Assembly (NCBI RefSeq): GCF_025154075.1
Contig: NZ_JAOAMU010000004.1
Location: 124,001-188,000 of the forward strand
Direction: 5' to 3'
Length of the DNA: 64,000 nt
Source of the DNA: Chryseobacterium herbae
Lineage (GTDB): Bacteria; Bacteroidota; Bacteroidia; Flavobacteriales; Weeksellaceae
The position numbers and the translations under genes are program-made. The notes under the pieces were generated by a model, which saw only the letters and a program-made list of their open reading frames with translations, did no database searches and was not told the DNA's origin. Within the stretch, counting starts at the first letter, position 1. Each line of letters begins with the position of its first letter. Positions 1 to 8,539 of the stretch are shown here, piece after piece.

Positions 1-425
1 AAGTTTTCCATTCAAAAAAATGTGAATGCGGGCAGCAACTGGATGCCGCAATGAAATATACCCATGAGCACGGAGGCATTATTGTTTACCTTCGTCAGGA
101 AGGAAGGAATATCGGGATCATCAACAAGCTGAAAGCTTATTCTCTTCAGGAAAAAGGTCGTGATACCGTTCAGGCCAATCTGGAACTGGGACTTCCTGCT
201 GATGACAGAAAATTCGGTGTTGCTATTGATATCCTGAACCTGCTAGATGTAAAAGATATTAATCTTTTAACCAATAATCCGGAAAAGGTAAAATATGTAG
301 TAGAAAGCAACATTCATCTCAATTCAAGGATACCTTTACAGATTCCGGCCAATGAGATGAGCAGAGGCTATCTGCAGACAAAAAAAGATTTCTTCGGTCA
401 TTTACTCGATGATAATGACAATTAG
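1..425 (+). CDS. ribA: GTP cyclohydrolase II (3' part, truncated by window edge)
   Basis: Catalyses the first committed step of riboflavin synthesis, opening GTP to a diaminopyrimidine with release of formate and pyrophosphate. The reading frame is already open at base 3, so the gene starts upstream of the window. Visible are the C-x-C pair of the zinc site (codons at 21 and 27), the substrate-binding YLRQEGR-x-IG motif, and the LLTNNP-x-K motif near the C-terminus. These are hallmarks of the family. The N-terminal part is missing, so it cannot be decided whether this is free-standing RibA or the C-terminal half of a RibBA fusion with dihydroxybutanone-phosphate synthase. A hairpin terminator follows directly. 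Confidence 0.93.
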   Translation, partial: VFHSKKCECGQQLDAAMKYTHEHGGIIVYLRQEGRNIGIINKLKAYSLQEKGRDTVQANLELGLPADDRKFGVAIDILNLLDVKDINLLTNNPEKVKYVVESNIHLNSRIPLQIPANEMSRGYLQTKKDFFGHLLDDNDN

Positions 426-433
426 ATAAACAT

Positions 434-464
434 AAAAGCTTCCAGAGAAATCCGGGAGCTTTTT
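434..464. terminator. Bidirectional hairpin terminator
   Basis: AAAAGCTTCC pairs with GGGAGCTTTT (one G-T wobble) around a short A-rich loop. The A-run on one side and T-run on the other let it serve both ribA (plus) and the convergent lipoprotein gene (minus). Confidence 0.75.
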
Positions 465-487
465 AGTTATATTGGAATTTGTCCATA

Positions 488-892
488 TTATTGTTTCGTC
501 ACAGACCAGCTGCCACTCCAGTTCTGCAGTTTCCAGGTTCCGGACTTGGTATGTAAGCTTCCGTATAGGGTGAAACCTTTTGGAGAAGGAGAAGGGCTTA
601 GAGATCCATTTTCTGCTCCCTGAAGGCTGGTATAATAAACTTCCTCCACATTATTATTTACAGTTCTTGTTACCTCCATACTTCCACTTTTTGAGATATT
701 CAGGATCAAAGTTCCACTGACTTCACCAGAATAGGTCCCCACCCACTTTCCCATATAGGGAGAAACATAGTTTTCCTGTTCATTATTCTGATGAACATTA
801 TCTACAATCTCACTGCATGAAGACAACAGGAATAAGGGAGCAATGATTAAAAGTTTAAAATATTGATTCTTTATCATGGTTTTATTATTCAT
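488..892 (-). CDS. Small lipoprotein of unknown function
   Basis: A 134-residue protein with a lipoprotein signal peptide: positive N-terminus, hydrophobic stretch, then the lipobox LLSSC with the acylated Cys near residue 26. The mature part is short, rich in Gly/Ser/Trp and beta-strand-like (KWVGTYSGEVSGTL, later WSGSWSV), suggesting a small beta-sandwich or barrel domain anchored in a membrane. I do not recognise a family. An internal Met at residue 6 is an equally good start. It is convergent with ribA and reads in the same direction as the next lipoprotein gene, but a terminator lies between the two, so it probably has its own promoter. Confidence 0.75.
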   Translation of the reverse strand: MNNKTMIKNQYFKLLIIAPLFLLSSCSEIVDNVHQNNEQENYVSPYMGKWVGTYSGEVSGTLILNISKSGSMEVTRTVNNNVEEVYYTSLQGAENGSLSPSPSPKGFTLYGSLHTKSGTWKLQNWSGSWSVTKQ

Positions 893-952
893 AGTTTGAT
901 GGTAAAATTAATCTTTTTTATGATCCTCAAAAGTGGTTTTAAAGAATACAAT

Positions 953-981
953 AAAAAAGCTCCGGGATTGCTCCCGAAGCT
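953..981 (-). terminator. Hairpin terminator for the lipoprotein gene at 1019-1534
   Basis: On the minus strand AGCTTCGGG pairs with CCCGGAGCT (one mismatch) and is followed by six T. It lies 38 bases after the stop of the gene upstream on that strand. Confidence 0.75.
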
Positions 982-1018
982 CTTAATAATTATAAAAAAC
1001 TGAAAAGATATTTCTTAA

Positions 1019-1534
1019 TTAGTTCACTTTGGTAGTAGGTACCTTAGTTTCATCAAGATGGTAGTACTTCACTACAGCATTGTAGTCACTGTAATCTACA
1101 GAACTTGCATTTTTAGTAGCTTCTGCCGGAACAAGTACTAATCTGAATCTTTGATTACTTAAATAACTTGTTGCCTCAGCTTGTGTCATTTGTGTTCCAA
1201 GATCAAAATTCTGATCGTCGATTCTGATCTGTACATTCTGAGAATCAAAAACAAAATTATAATCAAATACTCTGTTTGTTGGTAAAGTTCCTGAATTCGG
1301 CAAATAAATAGACTTTGGAATCTGCTGCCATGCATTACCTGCCGCTCTGTATACTAAAACCACATCTGTCTGGTTAATATCGATTCCCTGCGTAAATGCA
1401 TACCCATTTCCATTGGTGAATGATCCTGTTACGTCTCTCATTCTTGAATAGGTGTCGCTATCTGAATCATCTTTACAACTGAATATAAATAATGATGCAA
1501 ATGCAAGGAATAGAAAAGGAAGAATTTTTTTCAT
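1019..1534 (-). CDS. Lipoprotein of unknown function
   Basis: A 171-residue protein with a clear lipoprotein signal: MKKILPFLFLAFASL, then lipobox IFSC with Cys20, followed by an acidic KDDSDSD stretch. Acidic residues just after the lipid Cys are typical of Bacteroidota lipoproteins destined for export to the cell surface. The mature domain has no motif I can name. It resembles small flavobacterial lipoproteins of unknown function. It is divergent from the GH3/bshA operon with 115 bases between the start codons. Confidence 0.8.
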   Translation of the reverse strand: MKKILPFLFLAFASLFIFSCKDDSDSDTYSRMRDVTGSFTNGNGYAFTQGIDINQTDVVLVYRAAGNAWQQIPKSIYLPNSGTLPTNRVFDYNFVFDSQNVQIRIDDQNFDLGTQMTQAEATSYLSNQRFRLVLVPAEATKNASSVDYSDYNAVVKYYHLDETKVPTTKVN

Positions 1535-1599
1535 TTTTAGAAAAGTTTAGTTATTATTTATAAAGCGTATTCAAATCATATACCAAAAGTTGCAAAAAC

Positions 1600-1632
1600 T
1601 TTGTTTTCATCATTTTTTTAATTGTATTTTTG
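1600..1632 (+). promoter_or_regulatory. Bacteroidota sigma-A promoter of the GH3/bshA operon
   Basis: TTTG at 1600-1603 and TATTTTTG at 1625-1632 are separated by 21 bases, matching the Bacteroidota -33 TTTG / -7 TAnnTTTG consensus. The expected transcription start lies about 10 bases before the ATG at 1650. This excludes the longer upstream start at 1590, which would be inside the promoter. Confidence 0.75.
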
Positions 1633-1649
1633 TTCTTATTCAAAAGATC

Positions 1650-3383
1650 ATGAAGAAATTGTTATATACTTCCCTCTTTATTTTTTCATTAATAAGCTTT
1701 ACAGCCAAAGCTCAATACCAGCCTAAAAACATTTCGAAAGAAGACCTGAAAAAGGCTCATCAGTGGGTAGACAAAACCTACGGATCACTTTCACAGGACG
1801 AAAAATTGGGTCAGCTGTTTATTGTAGCCCTTTATACAAACAAAGGGGAAGACTATATTAACCAGATCAGAACCATTGTGGTTAATGACAAAATCGGAGG
1901 ACTTATTCTAATGCAGGATGATGCAGCCAGAGAAATTAATCTGGTGAACGAATTTCAGCAGAAATCAAAAATTCCGATGATGATCGGGATGGATGCAGAA
2001 TGGGGAATTTTTCAGAGAATTGCTACCGCGCACAAATTTCCATGGGCAATGACCCTTGGAGCGATACAGGATAAAAGCCTTATTTATCAAATGTCCGCCA
2101 AAATAGCGGAAGACTGCCACAGAATGGGAATCAACTGGGATTTCGCACCGGTAGTCGATGTGAATACCAACCCTAACAATCCTATTATCGGGAACAGAAG
2201 TTTCGGTTCAGAGGTGGATAATGTGATCAGTTCAGCTTTATCTTATTCCAACGGACTTCAGGATAATACGATCCTTGCTGCCATCAAACATTTTCCGGGA
2301 CACGGTGATACAAGTACAGACTCGCACCTGGATCTGCCGGTAGTTTCGCATAGTTTAGAAAGATTAAATACCGTAGAACTGGCTCCTTTTAAAGCTTTGA
2401 TGGATAAAGGAATCGGTGGTGTGATGGTGGCTCACTTATATGTACCAAGCCTTGAATCGGGAAAAGGAATTCCTGCTTCGGTTTCTAAAAACATCATTAC
2501 CGGAATATTAAAAGATCAGTTGGGATACAAAGGTTTAATCATTACAGATGCCCTAAATATGGGAGCTGTAGCTAATAAATATAAACCAGGCGAGCTGGAT
2601 GCACTGGCATTTAAAGCCGGAAATGATATTATGCTTTTCTCGCAAGGTGTTTCAGAAGGGAAAAAATTAATTCAGAAAGGAATTGAAAAAGGTGAAATTT
2701 CTCAATCAAGAGTTGAGGAAAGTGTAAAGAAAATTCTACTGACAAAATATTTCCTGGGTCTTACGCAATACACCCCTAAAAATCCAGACAATATCAATAG
2801 CGATCTGAATAACGATTCTCACAAAACATTGGTGCAAAATTTATACGCCAATGCTTTGACATTGTTAAAAGATGATCAGAAATTGCTTCCAATCAACGGA
2901 AAACAGACTTATTATGTTCCTCTGGAAGAAGCACCTTATCAGACTTTCGCGAATCAATTAGGATCTAATGTGATCACCAAAAAAGCCAACGAGATTAATA
3001 CTATCCCTGAAGGTTCTACAGTAATCGTAGGATTTCACAAGGATAATTCAACAGCTTATAAACCTTATAAAATTTCAGCAGAATCCAAGAAAGTTCTTGC
3101 TGATCTCACCAAAAATCAGAATGTTATTTTAAATGTATTCGGAAGTGCATACGCTTTAAAAGATATCGATATTTCAAAAGTATCTACCGTATTGGTCTCT
3201 TACGAAAACAATGACGACTCTATGACCGCTGCAGCCACTGCGCTGAACGGAAAAACAAAAATATCGGGCAAACTGCCTGTATTGGTCAATGACCAGCTAA
3301 AAGCAGGAATGGGAATTGAAAAGACTCCTTCTTCTGCTCCAAATGTGAACACAACAGTTTTTACAACACCAAAACAACAATAA
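1650..3383 (+). CDS. Glycoside hydrolase family 3, NagZ-type beta-N-acetylhexosaminidase
   Basis: A 577-residue exported protein with a signal peptide ending ...TAKAQ (about residues 1-21). It should remove beta-linked GlcNAc-type sugars, plausibly from peptidoglycan fragments. The GH3 N-domain covers about 40-370. It carries the NagZ signature K213-H-F-P-G-H-G with the general acid/base pair Asp224-Ser-His226, and the nucleophile Asp300 in IITDALNMG. A shorter C-terminal GH3 alpha/beta domain follows. Many Bacteroidota homologues continue into a beta-lactamase-like domain, and this one does not. The start at 1650 is chosen from the signal peptide and the promoter at 1600-1632. The stop is four bases before bshA, so the two are probably one transcript. 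Confidence 0.88.
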   Translation: MKKLLYTSLFIFSLISFTAKAQYQPKNISKEDLKKAHQWVDKTYGSLSQDEKLGQLFIVALYTNKGEDYINQIRTIVVNDKIGGLILMQDDAAREINLVNEFQQKSKIPMMIGMDAEWGIFQRIATAHKFPWAMTLGAIQDKSLIYQMSAKIAEDCHRMGINWDFAPVVDVNTNPNNPIIGNRSFGSEVDNVISSALSYSNGLQDNTILAAIKHFPGHGDTSTDSHLDLPVVSHSLERLNTVELAPFKALMDKGIGGVMVAHLYVPSLESGKGIPASVSKNIITGILKDQLGYKGLIITDALNMGAVANKYKPGELDALAFKAGNDIMLFSQGVSEGKKLIQKGIEKGEISQSRVEESVKKILLTKYFLGLTQYTPKNPDNINSDLNNDSHKTLVQNLYANALTLLKDDQKLLPINGKQTYYVPLEEAPYQTFANQLGSNVITKKANEINTIPEGSTVIVGFHKDNSTAYKPYKISAESKKVLADLTKNQNVILNVFGSAYALKDIDISKVSTVLVSYENNDDSMTAAATALNGKTKISGKLPVLVNDQLKAGMGIEKTPSSAPNVNTTVFTTPKQQ

Positions 3384-3387
3384 TCTA

Positions 3388-4536
3388 ATGAAAATAGGCA
3401 TACTTTGCTATCCGACCTACGGAGGAAGCGGAATCGTAGCAACAGAACTGGGAATGTCTCTTGCCAACAAAGGCTATGAGGTTCACTTTATAAGTTCTGC
3501 GCTCCCTGCGAGACTGGACATTACCAATCCGAACATTTTCTTCCACAGAGTGAATGTACAGACTTATCCGCTTTTCCAGTATCAGCCTTATGATATTGCA
3601 TTAAGCTCGATGATTTACCGTGTAGTGAATCTTTATAAATTGGATCTATTACACGCTCATTACGCCATTCCATACGCATATGCCGCATTTACTGCAAAAC
3701 AGATGCTGAAGGAAGATAATAATGACATTCCATTGGTAACGACTCTTCACGGAACAGATATTACTCTTGTGGGACAACATCCGAGCTATAAGCATGCCGT
3801 GGAATTTTCAATCAACCAGTCGGATGCCATCACTTCCGTTTCTCAAAGCCTTAAAAAAGATACGCTTCAGTTTTTCAACATTAAAAAAGAAATTCAGGTG
3901 ATTACCAACTTTATTGATAATTCTGAATTTGATGACTTAACGGAATGCCAGAGAACACAATTTGCCAATCCGGATGAGAAAATTCTGATCCATGTTTCAA
4001 ACCTTCGTCCCGTAAAACGTGTAGATGAAGTTCTACAGATTTTCAAAAGCGTTGAGAAAAAGGTGAAGTCAAAACTGATCATCATCGGTGAAGGGCCGGA
4101 TATGGAAAAGGTCAACCAGTTCCTGGAAGAAAACCCTGAGCTTATTTCAAAAATCCGTCTGTTAGGAAAAGTAAACGATCTGTATAAAATCTTACAGCTT
4201 TCCGATGTATTTCTACTTCCTTCGGAACAGGAAAGTTTCGGTCTTGCAGCGCTTGAAGCTATGGCAGCTTACACTCCGGTGATCAGCTCCAATGCAGGAG
4301 GAATTCCTGAAGTGAATATCCAGGGAGAAACTGGATTCCTGGCTGAGATCGGAAATGTAGAAGCCATGAGCAATTACACGATCAAACTTTTGAGCAATGA
4401 TGAGCTTTTAGCTACCATGAAGCAGAATGCAAAAGACCAGGCTATCAAATTTGATCTGAAAAATATTCTTCCTATTTATGAAGAGATGTACAGAACAACT
4501 ATAGAAAATTTCAAGAAGGAGTTGACAAAAGCTTAA
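3388..4536 (+). CDS. bshA: N-acetyl-alpha-D-glucosaminyl L-malate synthase
   Basis: The first enzyme of bacillithiol synthesis: a GT4-type retaining glycosyltransferase joining GlcNAc from UDP-GlcNAc to L-malate. The N-terminal MKIGILCYPTYGGSG loop and the acceptor-side sequence with HAHYAIP are diagnostic of BshA. The E-x7-E nucleotide-sugar motif is at Glu282 to Glu290 (ESFGLAALE). At 382 residues it has the normal full length and is cytosolic. Bacillithiol is a known low-molecular-weight thiol in several Bacteroidota. It follows the GH3 gene by four bases. Genes for the later steps (bshB, bshC) are not in this window. Confidence 0.95.
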   Translation: MKIGILCYPTYGGSGIVATELGMSLANKGYEVHFISSALPARLDITNPNIFFHRVNVQTYPLFQYQPYDIALSSMIYRVVNLYKLDLLHAHYAIPYAYAAFTAKQMLKEDNNDIPLVTTLHGTDITLVGQHPSYKHAVEFSINQSDAITSVSQSLKKDTLQFFNIKKEIQVITNFIDNSEFDDLTECQRTQFANPDEKILIHVSNLRPVKRVDEVLQIFKSVEKKVKSKLIIIGEGPDMEKVNQFLEENPELISKIRLLGKVNDLYKILQLSDVFLLPSEQESFGLAALEAMAAYTPVISSNAGGIPEVNIQGETGFLAEIGNVEAMSNYTIKLLSNDELLATMKQNAKDQAIKFDLKNILPIYEEMYRTTIENFKKELTKA

Positions 4537-4583
4537 CTCCACCAAACAGATAAAAGTTTAATTAATATTCCCGCAGGCCAGAT

Positions 4584-5423
4584 ATGGAATTGACAGACAA
4601 TACGAAAGGATTTGAAGTTGAGTTTTCTATCACCAGTCTCGACGGGAATATTGATTATAATCGCCAACCGCAACGAACTGCCGTTAACCGGATCTATATT
4701 TATCAGAATGGTACAGGATCTGTGACCATCGACAAAACGTCTCTCCATCTGGAAAAATATCAGGTTCTCCTTATGGCTAAGGGACAAATCTTTTTATTCT
4801 CCGAAGATTCTTCATTAGCAGGATATGAAATTTCTTTTACCGATGCATTTTGGGAGAAAGCCCCTGAAAGTGCAAGCAACTGCAAATCTGTCCTGTTCAA
4901 TCTGAATGCAGACAATCAGGGACTGGCAGCGGAAAAATATGATCTCGAAGAACTTTTTTCTGTAGCAGCCATGCTGAACCGGGAATACCAGACTGAAAAT
5001 TACATCAATAAAACAGATGCTTTGGCCGCCTATCTCAAGATCATCATGATCAAGACTGCCAATATCAATTTTTCTCTGCAGGATCGCTATAACAATTCCG
5101 ACAGAAAAATATACACGCATTTCCTGGAACTCGTTTCACAAAATTATCAGAAGACCCGCGAAGTTTCAGCCTATGCAGGATTCCTGAATATAACCAATAA
5201 GCAGCTTTCCAATATTTGCAATAAACAGGGCGGTATTTCACCTAAAAAATTAATTGCAGGCATGATCATCAACGAAGCTAAAAGAATGCTGTATTTCTCT
5301 GCATCACCTGTAAAAGAAATTGCTTCTGTCCTTAATTTTTCGTCAACAGAACAATTCAGTCATTTTTTCAAAAAACAAACTTCTTTGTCACCTCAGGCTT
5401 ATCGGAATTTAGGTCAATTTTGA
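4584..5423 (+). CDS. AraC-family transcriptional regulator
   Basis: A 279-residue regulator. The N-terminal 150 residues look like a cupin-type sensing domain with weak conservation. The C-terminal 100 residues form the double helix-turn-helix DNA-binding domain, with a first HTH near TREVSAYAGFLNITNKQLSNIC and a second in IASVLNFSSTEQFSHFFKK. The ending SPQAYRNL is the usual AraC tail. The ligand is unknown. It begins 47 bases after bshA and is followed by an HD-domain gene on the same strand that is its most likely target, but that link is only positional. Confidence 0.9.
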   Translation: MELTDNTKGFEVEFSITSLDGNIDYNRQPQRTAVNRIYIYQNGTGSVTIDKTSLHLEKYQVLLMAKGQIFLFSEDSSLAGYEISFTDAFWEKAPESASNCKSVLFNLNADNQGLAAEKYDLEELFSVAAMLNREYQTENYINKTDALAAYLKIIMIKTANINFSLQDRYNNSDRKIYTHFLELVSQNYQKTREVSAYAGFLNITNKQLSNICNKQGGISPKKLIAGMIINEAKRMLYFSASPVKEIASVLNFSSTEQFSHFFKKQTSLSPQAYRNLGQF

Positions 5424-5469
5424 CATGTGAAAGGAAAAGACTGATATTATCCACGCGCTTTAATTGATT

Positions 5470-5477
5470 TAATTTTG
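5470..5477 (+). promoter_or_regulatory. Possible -7 element before the HD-domain gene
   Basis: TAATTTTG matches TAnnTTTG and lies 11 bases before the ATG. No clear -33 TTTG was found at the right distance, so expression may depend on the neighbouring AraC activator. That is inference. Confidence 0.35.
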
Positions 5478-5488
5478 TAAAAAAAGTT

Positions 5489-6136
5489 ATGACAGCAAAG
5501 TTAAAATCAGCCGCAGGCATCATAATCCCTGACAGTACTATTGCAGAACAGGCCAGAGAACTTCTTTTGGAGCATGGCAATGAATTTTTATACAATCACT
5601 CGATGAGGGTATTTCTTTTTTCATCTTTAAATGCTAAACGGAAAGAAATTTCCTACGACTCCGAATTATTGTATGTTTCGTCCCTGTTCCATGATCTGGG
5701 TCTGACAGAACATTACAGCAGTACTGATCTCAGATTTGAAGTAGACGGAGCGAATGCTGCAAGAGATTTTCTCAAAGGACACGGACTTCCCGAGAAAAGT
5801 CTTCAGCTTGTATGGGATACGATTGCCCTGCATACCACGATAGGAATTGCCGAACATAAAGAAGCGGAAGTCGCACTAATGTATTCAGGAGTAGGATTGG
5901 ATGTGATGGGTGAAGGATATGAGCATCTGTCTGAAGCAGATCGTGAAGAGATCATAGGATTTTTCCCGAGAACAGATTTTAAGAAAAAGATTATTCCAGC
6001 ATTTTTCTCAGGATTTGAGCATAAAACTGAAACCACATTCGGAAATATTAAAGCTGATGTCTGTGCTTTTATGATTCCTAATTTTCAACGAAAAAATTTC
6101 TGCGACTGTATTCTGCATTCGCCGTGGTCGGAGTAA
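5489..6136 (+). CDS. HD-domain protein, cyanamide-hydratase-like
   Basis: A 215-residue cytosolic metal-dependent HD-superfamily protein. The metal ligands appear as His37 (NHSMRVF) and the His68-Asp69 pair (LFHDLGL), with a downstream helical part containing ALHTTIGIAEH. This arrangement is like the cyanamide hydratase or dinucleotide phosphohydrolase subgroup of HD proteins, but the substrate cannot be read from sequence. It directly follows an AraC regulator on the same strand, and a terminator follows at 6322. The combination suggests a small inducible unit for turnover of a nitrile, amide or nucleotide-like compound. Confidence 0.8.
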   Translation: MTAKLKSAAGIIIPDSTIAEQARELLLEHGNEFLYNHSMRVFLFSSLNAKRKEISYDSELLYVSSLFHDLGLTEHYSSTDLRFEVDGANAARDFLKGHGLPEKSLQLVWDTIALHTTIGIAEHKEAEVALMYSGVGLDVMGEGYEHLSEADREEIIGFFPRTDFKKKIIPAFFSGFEHKTETTFGNIKADVCAFMIPNFQRKNFCDCILHSPWSE

Positions 6137-6240
6137 AGGTTCGGGGTAAAGAGATAAGGATTTGCGACTTTGGGGAAGTTATGAATTATGAATTATAAGT
6201 TTTGTGATGCAGGTCCCGGAGTTAGAAAATTTAAAAAATT

Positions 6241-6276
6241 CACCATTCACTTGCGAAGCAAAATTGACCATTGACG
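6241..6276 (-). repeat. Solo end of the MITE-like repeat
   Basis: The reverse complement begins GTCAATGGTCAATTTTGC and matches the left ends of the two units at 49534 and 49653 almost base for base. The internal TTGC-GAA-GCAA palindrome is retained. The other end of the element is not recognisable here. Confidence 0.7.
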
Positions 6277-6321
6277 TTTCTCAATCTCTGACATCTAAAA
6301 TAATACATTAAATTTAGACAC

Positions 6322-6360
6322 GATACCTTCCGTCATTGTATGGGAGGTATTTTTATATTT
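6322..6360 (+). terminator. Hairpin terminator
   Basis: ATACCTTCC and GGGAGGTAT form a nine-pair stem (one G-U) around a ten-base loop, followed by TTTTTATATTTTT. It ends the AraC/HD transcription unit. Confidence 0.7.
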
Positions 6361-6517
6361 TTAGTCAAAACAGCACGAAAATAGAATGAACAGAACATAA
6401 ATTTCAATTTTAAAAACTGGATTTCTATGGAAGGAAAATTGTGTAGAACAGAGACGGAAAATTTAATACCAAACTTAATAAAAGTACAGGATTTCCATTA
6501 TATTTATCATCACACCT

Positions 6518-7789
6518 ATGACGGAAAAACTGCTTCAATATCTCTGGAACTATAAGGTTTTCAAAAATTATGACTTCAAGGATATTGAAGGAAATCCCGT
6601 TGAAATCATCCATTTTGGAAAATGGAATACCGATGCAGGACCGGATTTTCTCAATGCAAAAATCAAAACAAAAGAACTGATCATTGCCGGACATATAGAA
6701 CTTCACATCCGTACCTCAGACTGGATTTTCCACAACCATTCCCAGGATCCTAATTATCAGAATATTATTCTTCATGTGGTGTATCAAAATGACACAGAGA
6801 TTGATGACCTCATCAAAAAAAATGTTCCGACTCTGGAGCTTAAAGATCATATCGACTCAAATATGCTGTGGAAATATGAAAAGCTGATCAACGGAACTCA
6901 ATTTATTCCCTGCGAAAATATTTTTGATCCCAATAAAATCCCTATTCATTTTCACGAAGCCAATGTGCTTAAAAAGCTGGACGAAAAATCTCAAGAGCTG
7001 GAGAAAAGCCTGGAACAGTACAAAAATAATTTTGAAGCTGTACTCTTTCACAGCCTCGCCTACTCTTTCGGATTAAAAGTAAATGCCCATATTTTCAGGC
7101 AGATTGCAGAATCAATAGATTTTGGCATTATCAATAAGGTCCGGCAGAATGAATTACAGCTGGAAGCCCTTCTGTTTGGTATTTCAGGATGGCTGGATCA
7201 TCCGAAAGACGGACAAATGATGATCTGGAAAAGGGAATTTGAATTCATCAGAAAAAAGTTCAGTATTCCCAACCTCACACTTCATCCTAAGTTTCTGAGA
7301 TTGCGCCCACCCAACTTCCCCACGATCCGCCTTTCCCAATTGGCAAATCTTTATTCCAGGCATCAGAATTTATTTTCAAAAATTATACGGGTAAATAATA
7401 CGGATCAGTTGTACGAAGTTTTTGAACCTGTAAAAGCCTCAGAATATTGGGGTTTTCATTTTAACTTTGGAACTATTTCAAAGTTTCAGCCTAAAACATT
7501 AAGTCCTGATTTCATTGAATTAATTATCCTCAATACGGTACTTCCGTTAAAATATACTTATCACAAATACCATCGCGAAGAAATTACCGATGAACTCGTA
7601 GAACTCTACAGAAGCAGCGCTGCAGAAAAGAATTCCGTCACTGCCGGTTGGAAAAAATTGGGACTGAAAGTGAATAATGCATTGGAAAGCCAAAGCCTGA
7701 TTTATCACTATAAAAATTTATGTACAGAAAAAAAATGTCTGAACTGCGGTATAGGATTTAATCTATTGAAACAGACTTTGGACAGCTGA
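6518..7789 (+). CDS. DUF2851 family protein
   Basis: A 423-residue cytosolic protein of the DUF2851 family, found widely in Bacteroidota without a known function. Family features seen are FGKWNTDAGPDFLNAKI (residues 33-49), then the E-H-x4-SDW and ILHVVYQND segments. The C-terminal tail contains two close cysteine motifs (C-x5-C-x2-C in CTEKKCLNCGIG), suggesting a small metal site. Its last 22 codons are duplicated in diverged form at 8540-8605, just before pspC. In that copy the stop overlaps the next start, which may show the ancestral gene order. No signal peptide was seen. Confidence 0.85.
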   Translation: MTEKLLQYLWNYKVFKNYDFKDIEGNPVEIIHFGKWNTDAGPDFLNAKIKTKELIIAGHIELHIRTSDWIFHNHSQDPNYQNIILHVVYQNDTEIDDLIKKNVPTLELKDHIDSNMLWKYEKLINGTQFIPCENIFDPNKIPIHFHEANVLKKLDEKSQELEKSLEQYKNNFEAVLFHSLAYSFGLKVNAHIFRQIAESIDFGIINKVRQNELQLEALLFGISGWLDHPKDGQMMIWKREFEFIRKKFSIPNLTLHPKFLRLRPPNFPTIRLSQLANLYSRHQNLFSKIIRVNNTDQLYEVFEPVKASEYWGFHFNFGTISKFQPKTLSPDFIELIILNTVLPLKYTYHKYHREEITDELVELYRSSAAEKNSVTAGWKKLGLKVNNALESQSLIYHYKNLCTEKKCLNCGIGFNLLKQTLDS

Positions 7790-7808
7790 TATTTTTCCAA
7801 TCGAACCA

Positions 7809-7946
7809 TTACACTGTATAGCCTGATTTTATATTTAAATCAATAACAATACTTTCTACATCGGATAACGATTCGTCTATCATTTCTTTCTTAAATACTG
7901 TGGTTTTATTCGAATATTTACAGAAAAAATAATGGTGGAAAAGGTT
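7809..7946 (-). pseudogene. Short open remnant, possibly the C-terminal part of a Fur-like repressor
   Basis: A 45-codon open stretch on the minus strand between in-frame stops, without a start codon at its beginning. The peptide begins NLFHHYFFC and continues to SGYTV. The HH-x-F-x-C pattern resembles the metal-binding segment of Fur-family proteins, but the CxxC zinc motifs and the rest of the family are absent. It lies in the segment between the two copies of the DUF2851 tail, so a gene fragment would fit a rearranged region. The family assignment is tentative. Confidence 0.25.
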
Positions 7947-8004
7947 TTATTTCTGAATATAAAGCTGATCTGCTTTTCGAAATTTATTCTTAAAATAAAA
8001 TTCT

Positions 8005-8481
8005 ATGAAAAACATGAGCGTACTATTTTGTGTTTTGTTTACGTTTTTTTGTCGTGCACAGAGCTATATACAACAAAAAAATGAAATTCAAAACCTTGTA
8101 AAAGAAGTCAGACAATATATCATTAAAAAGGATACTGCAGCTTTTAAGACCTTATTTACAAAAGATTCCTTTAACTGGACTGCTGTGATTAAAGATAAAA
8201 CCCAGCAAAAAAGGTTGAAAAATAAAACGCCAAATCCTTCCAATGTATTCACAAAAAATTTTCAGGATTTTCATCTGTTTCTTATGGATAAAGGTAACCA
8301 GGATGAGCTGTTTAAAAATGTACATATTGAAAACGATGATGTAATAGGCTCGGTTACTTTTGATTATTCTTTTCTTTTGAATAACAAAGTCACCAATTAT
8401 GGTAAGGAATTCTGGCAGCTGGCAAAAGTCAATGGACAGTGGAAAATTATCAGTGTAATGTATAGCCTGGAGTTTGATTAA
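8005..8481 (+). CDS. Secreted NTF2-like / lumazine-binding-like protein
   Basis: A 158-residue protein with a short signal peptide (MKNMSVLFCVLFTFFCRAQ). The mature domain starts with a helix containing IQNLVKEVRQYI, has a middle FTKDSFNWTAV segment, and ends with VNGQWKIISVMYSLE. This pattern is typical of the NTF2-like alpha+beta barrel (DUF4440 / putative lumazine-binding). Members often bind small ligands but the function is unknown. The gene lies in the segment bounded by the two copies of the DUF2851 3' end and is noticeably A+T-rich, so it may be a later arrival. No clear SD is seen. Confidence 0.65.
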   Translation: MKNMSVLFCVLFTFFCRAQSYIQQKNEIQNLVKEVRQYIIKKDTAAFKTLFTKDSFNWTAVIKDKTQQKRLKNKTPNPSNVFTKNFQDFHLFLMDKGNQDELFKNVHIENDDVIGSVTFDYSFLLNNKVTNYGKEFWQLAKVNGQWKIISVMYSLEFD

Positions 8482-8539
8482 TCTTTGATAAAAACTAAAG
8501 TCCTGATCAAGATCAATTTATTTATCACGAATCGGATAG

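Larger units (their letters stand above)
6137..6517. other. Intergenic stretch with repeats and a terminator
   Basis: No gene is seen. It contains a copy of one end of the MITE-like repeat found at 49.5 kb (6241-6276), A+T-rich repeats near 6181-6230, and a good hairpin terminator at 6322-6360. Confidence 0.6.
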
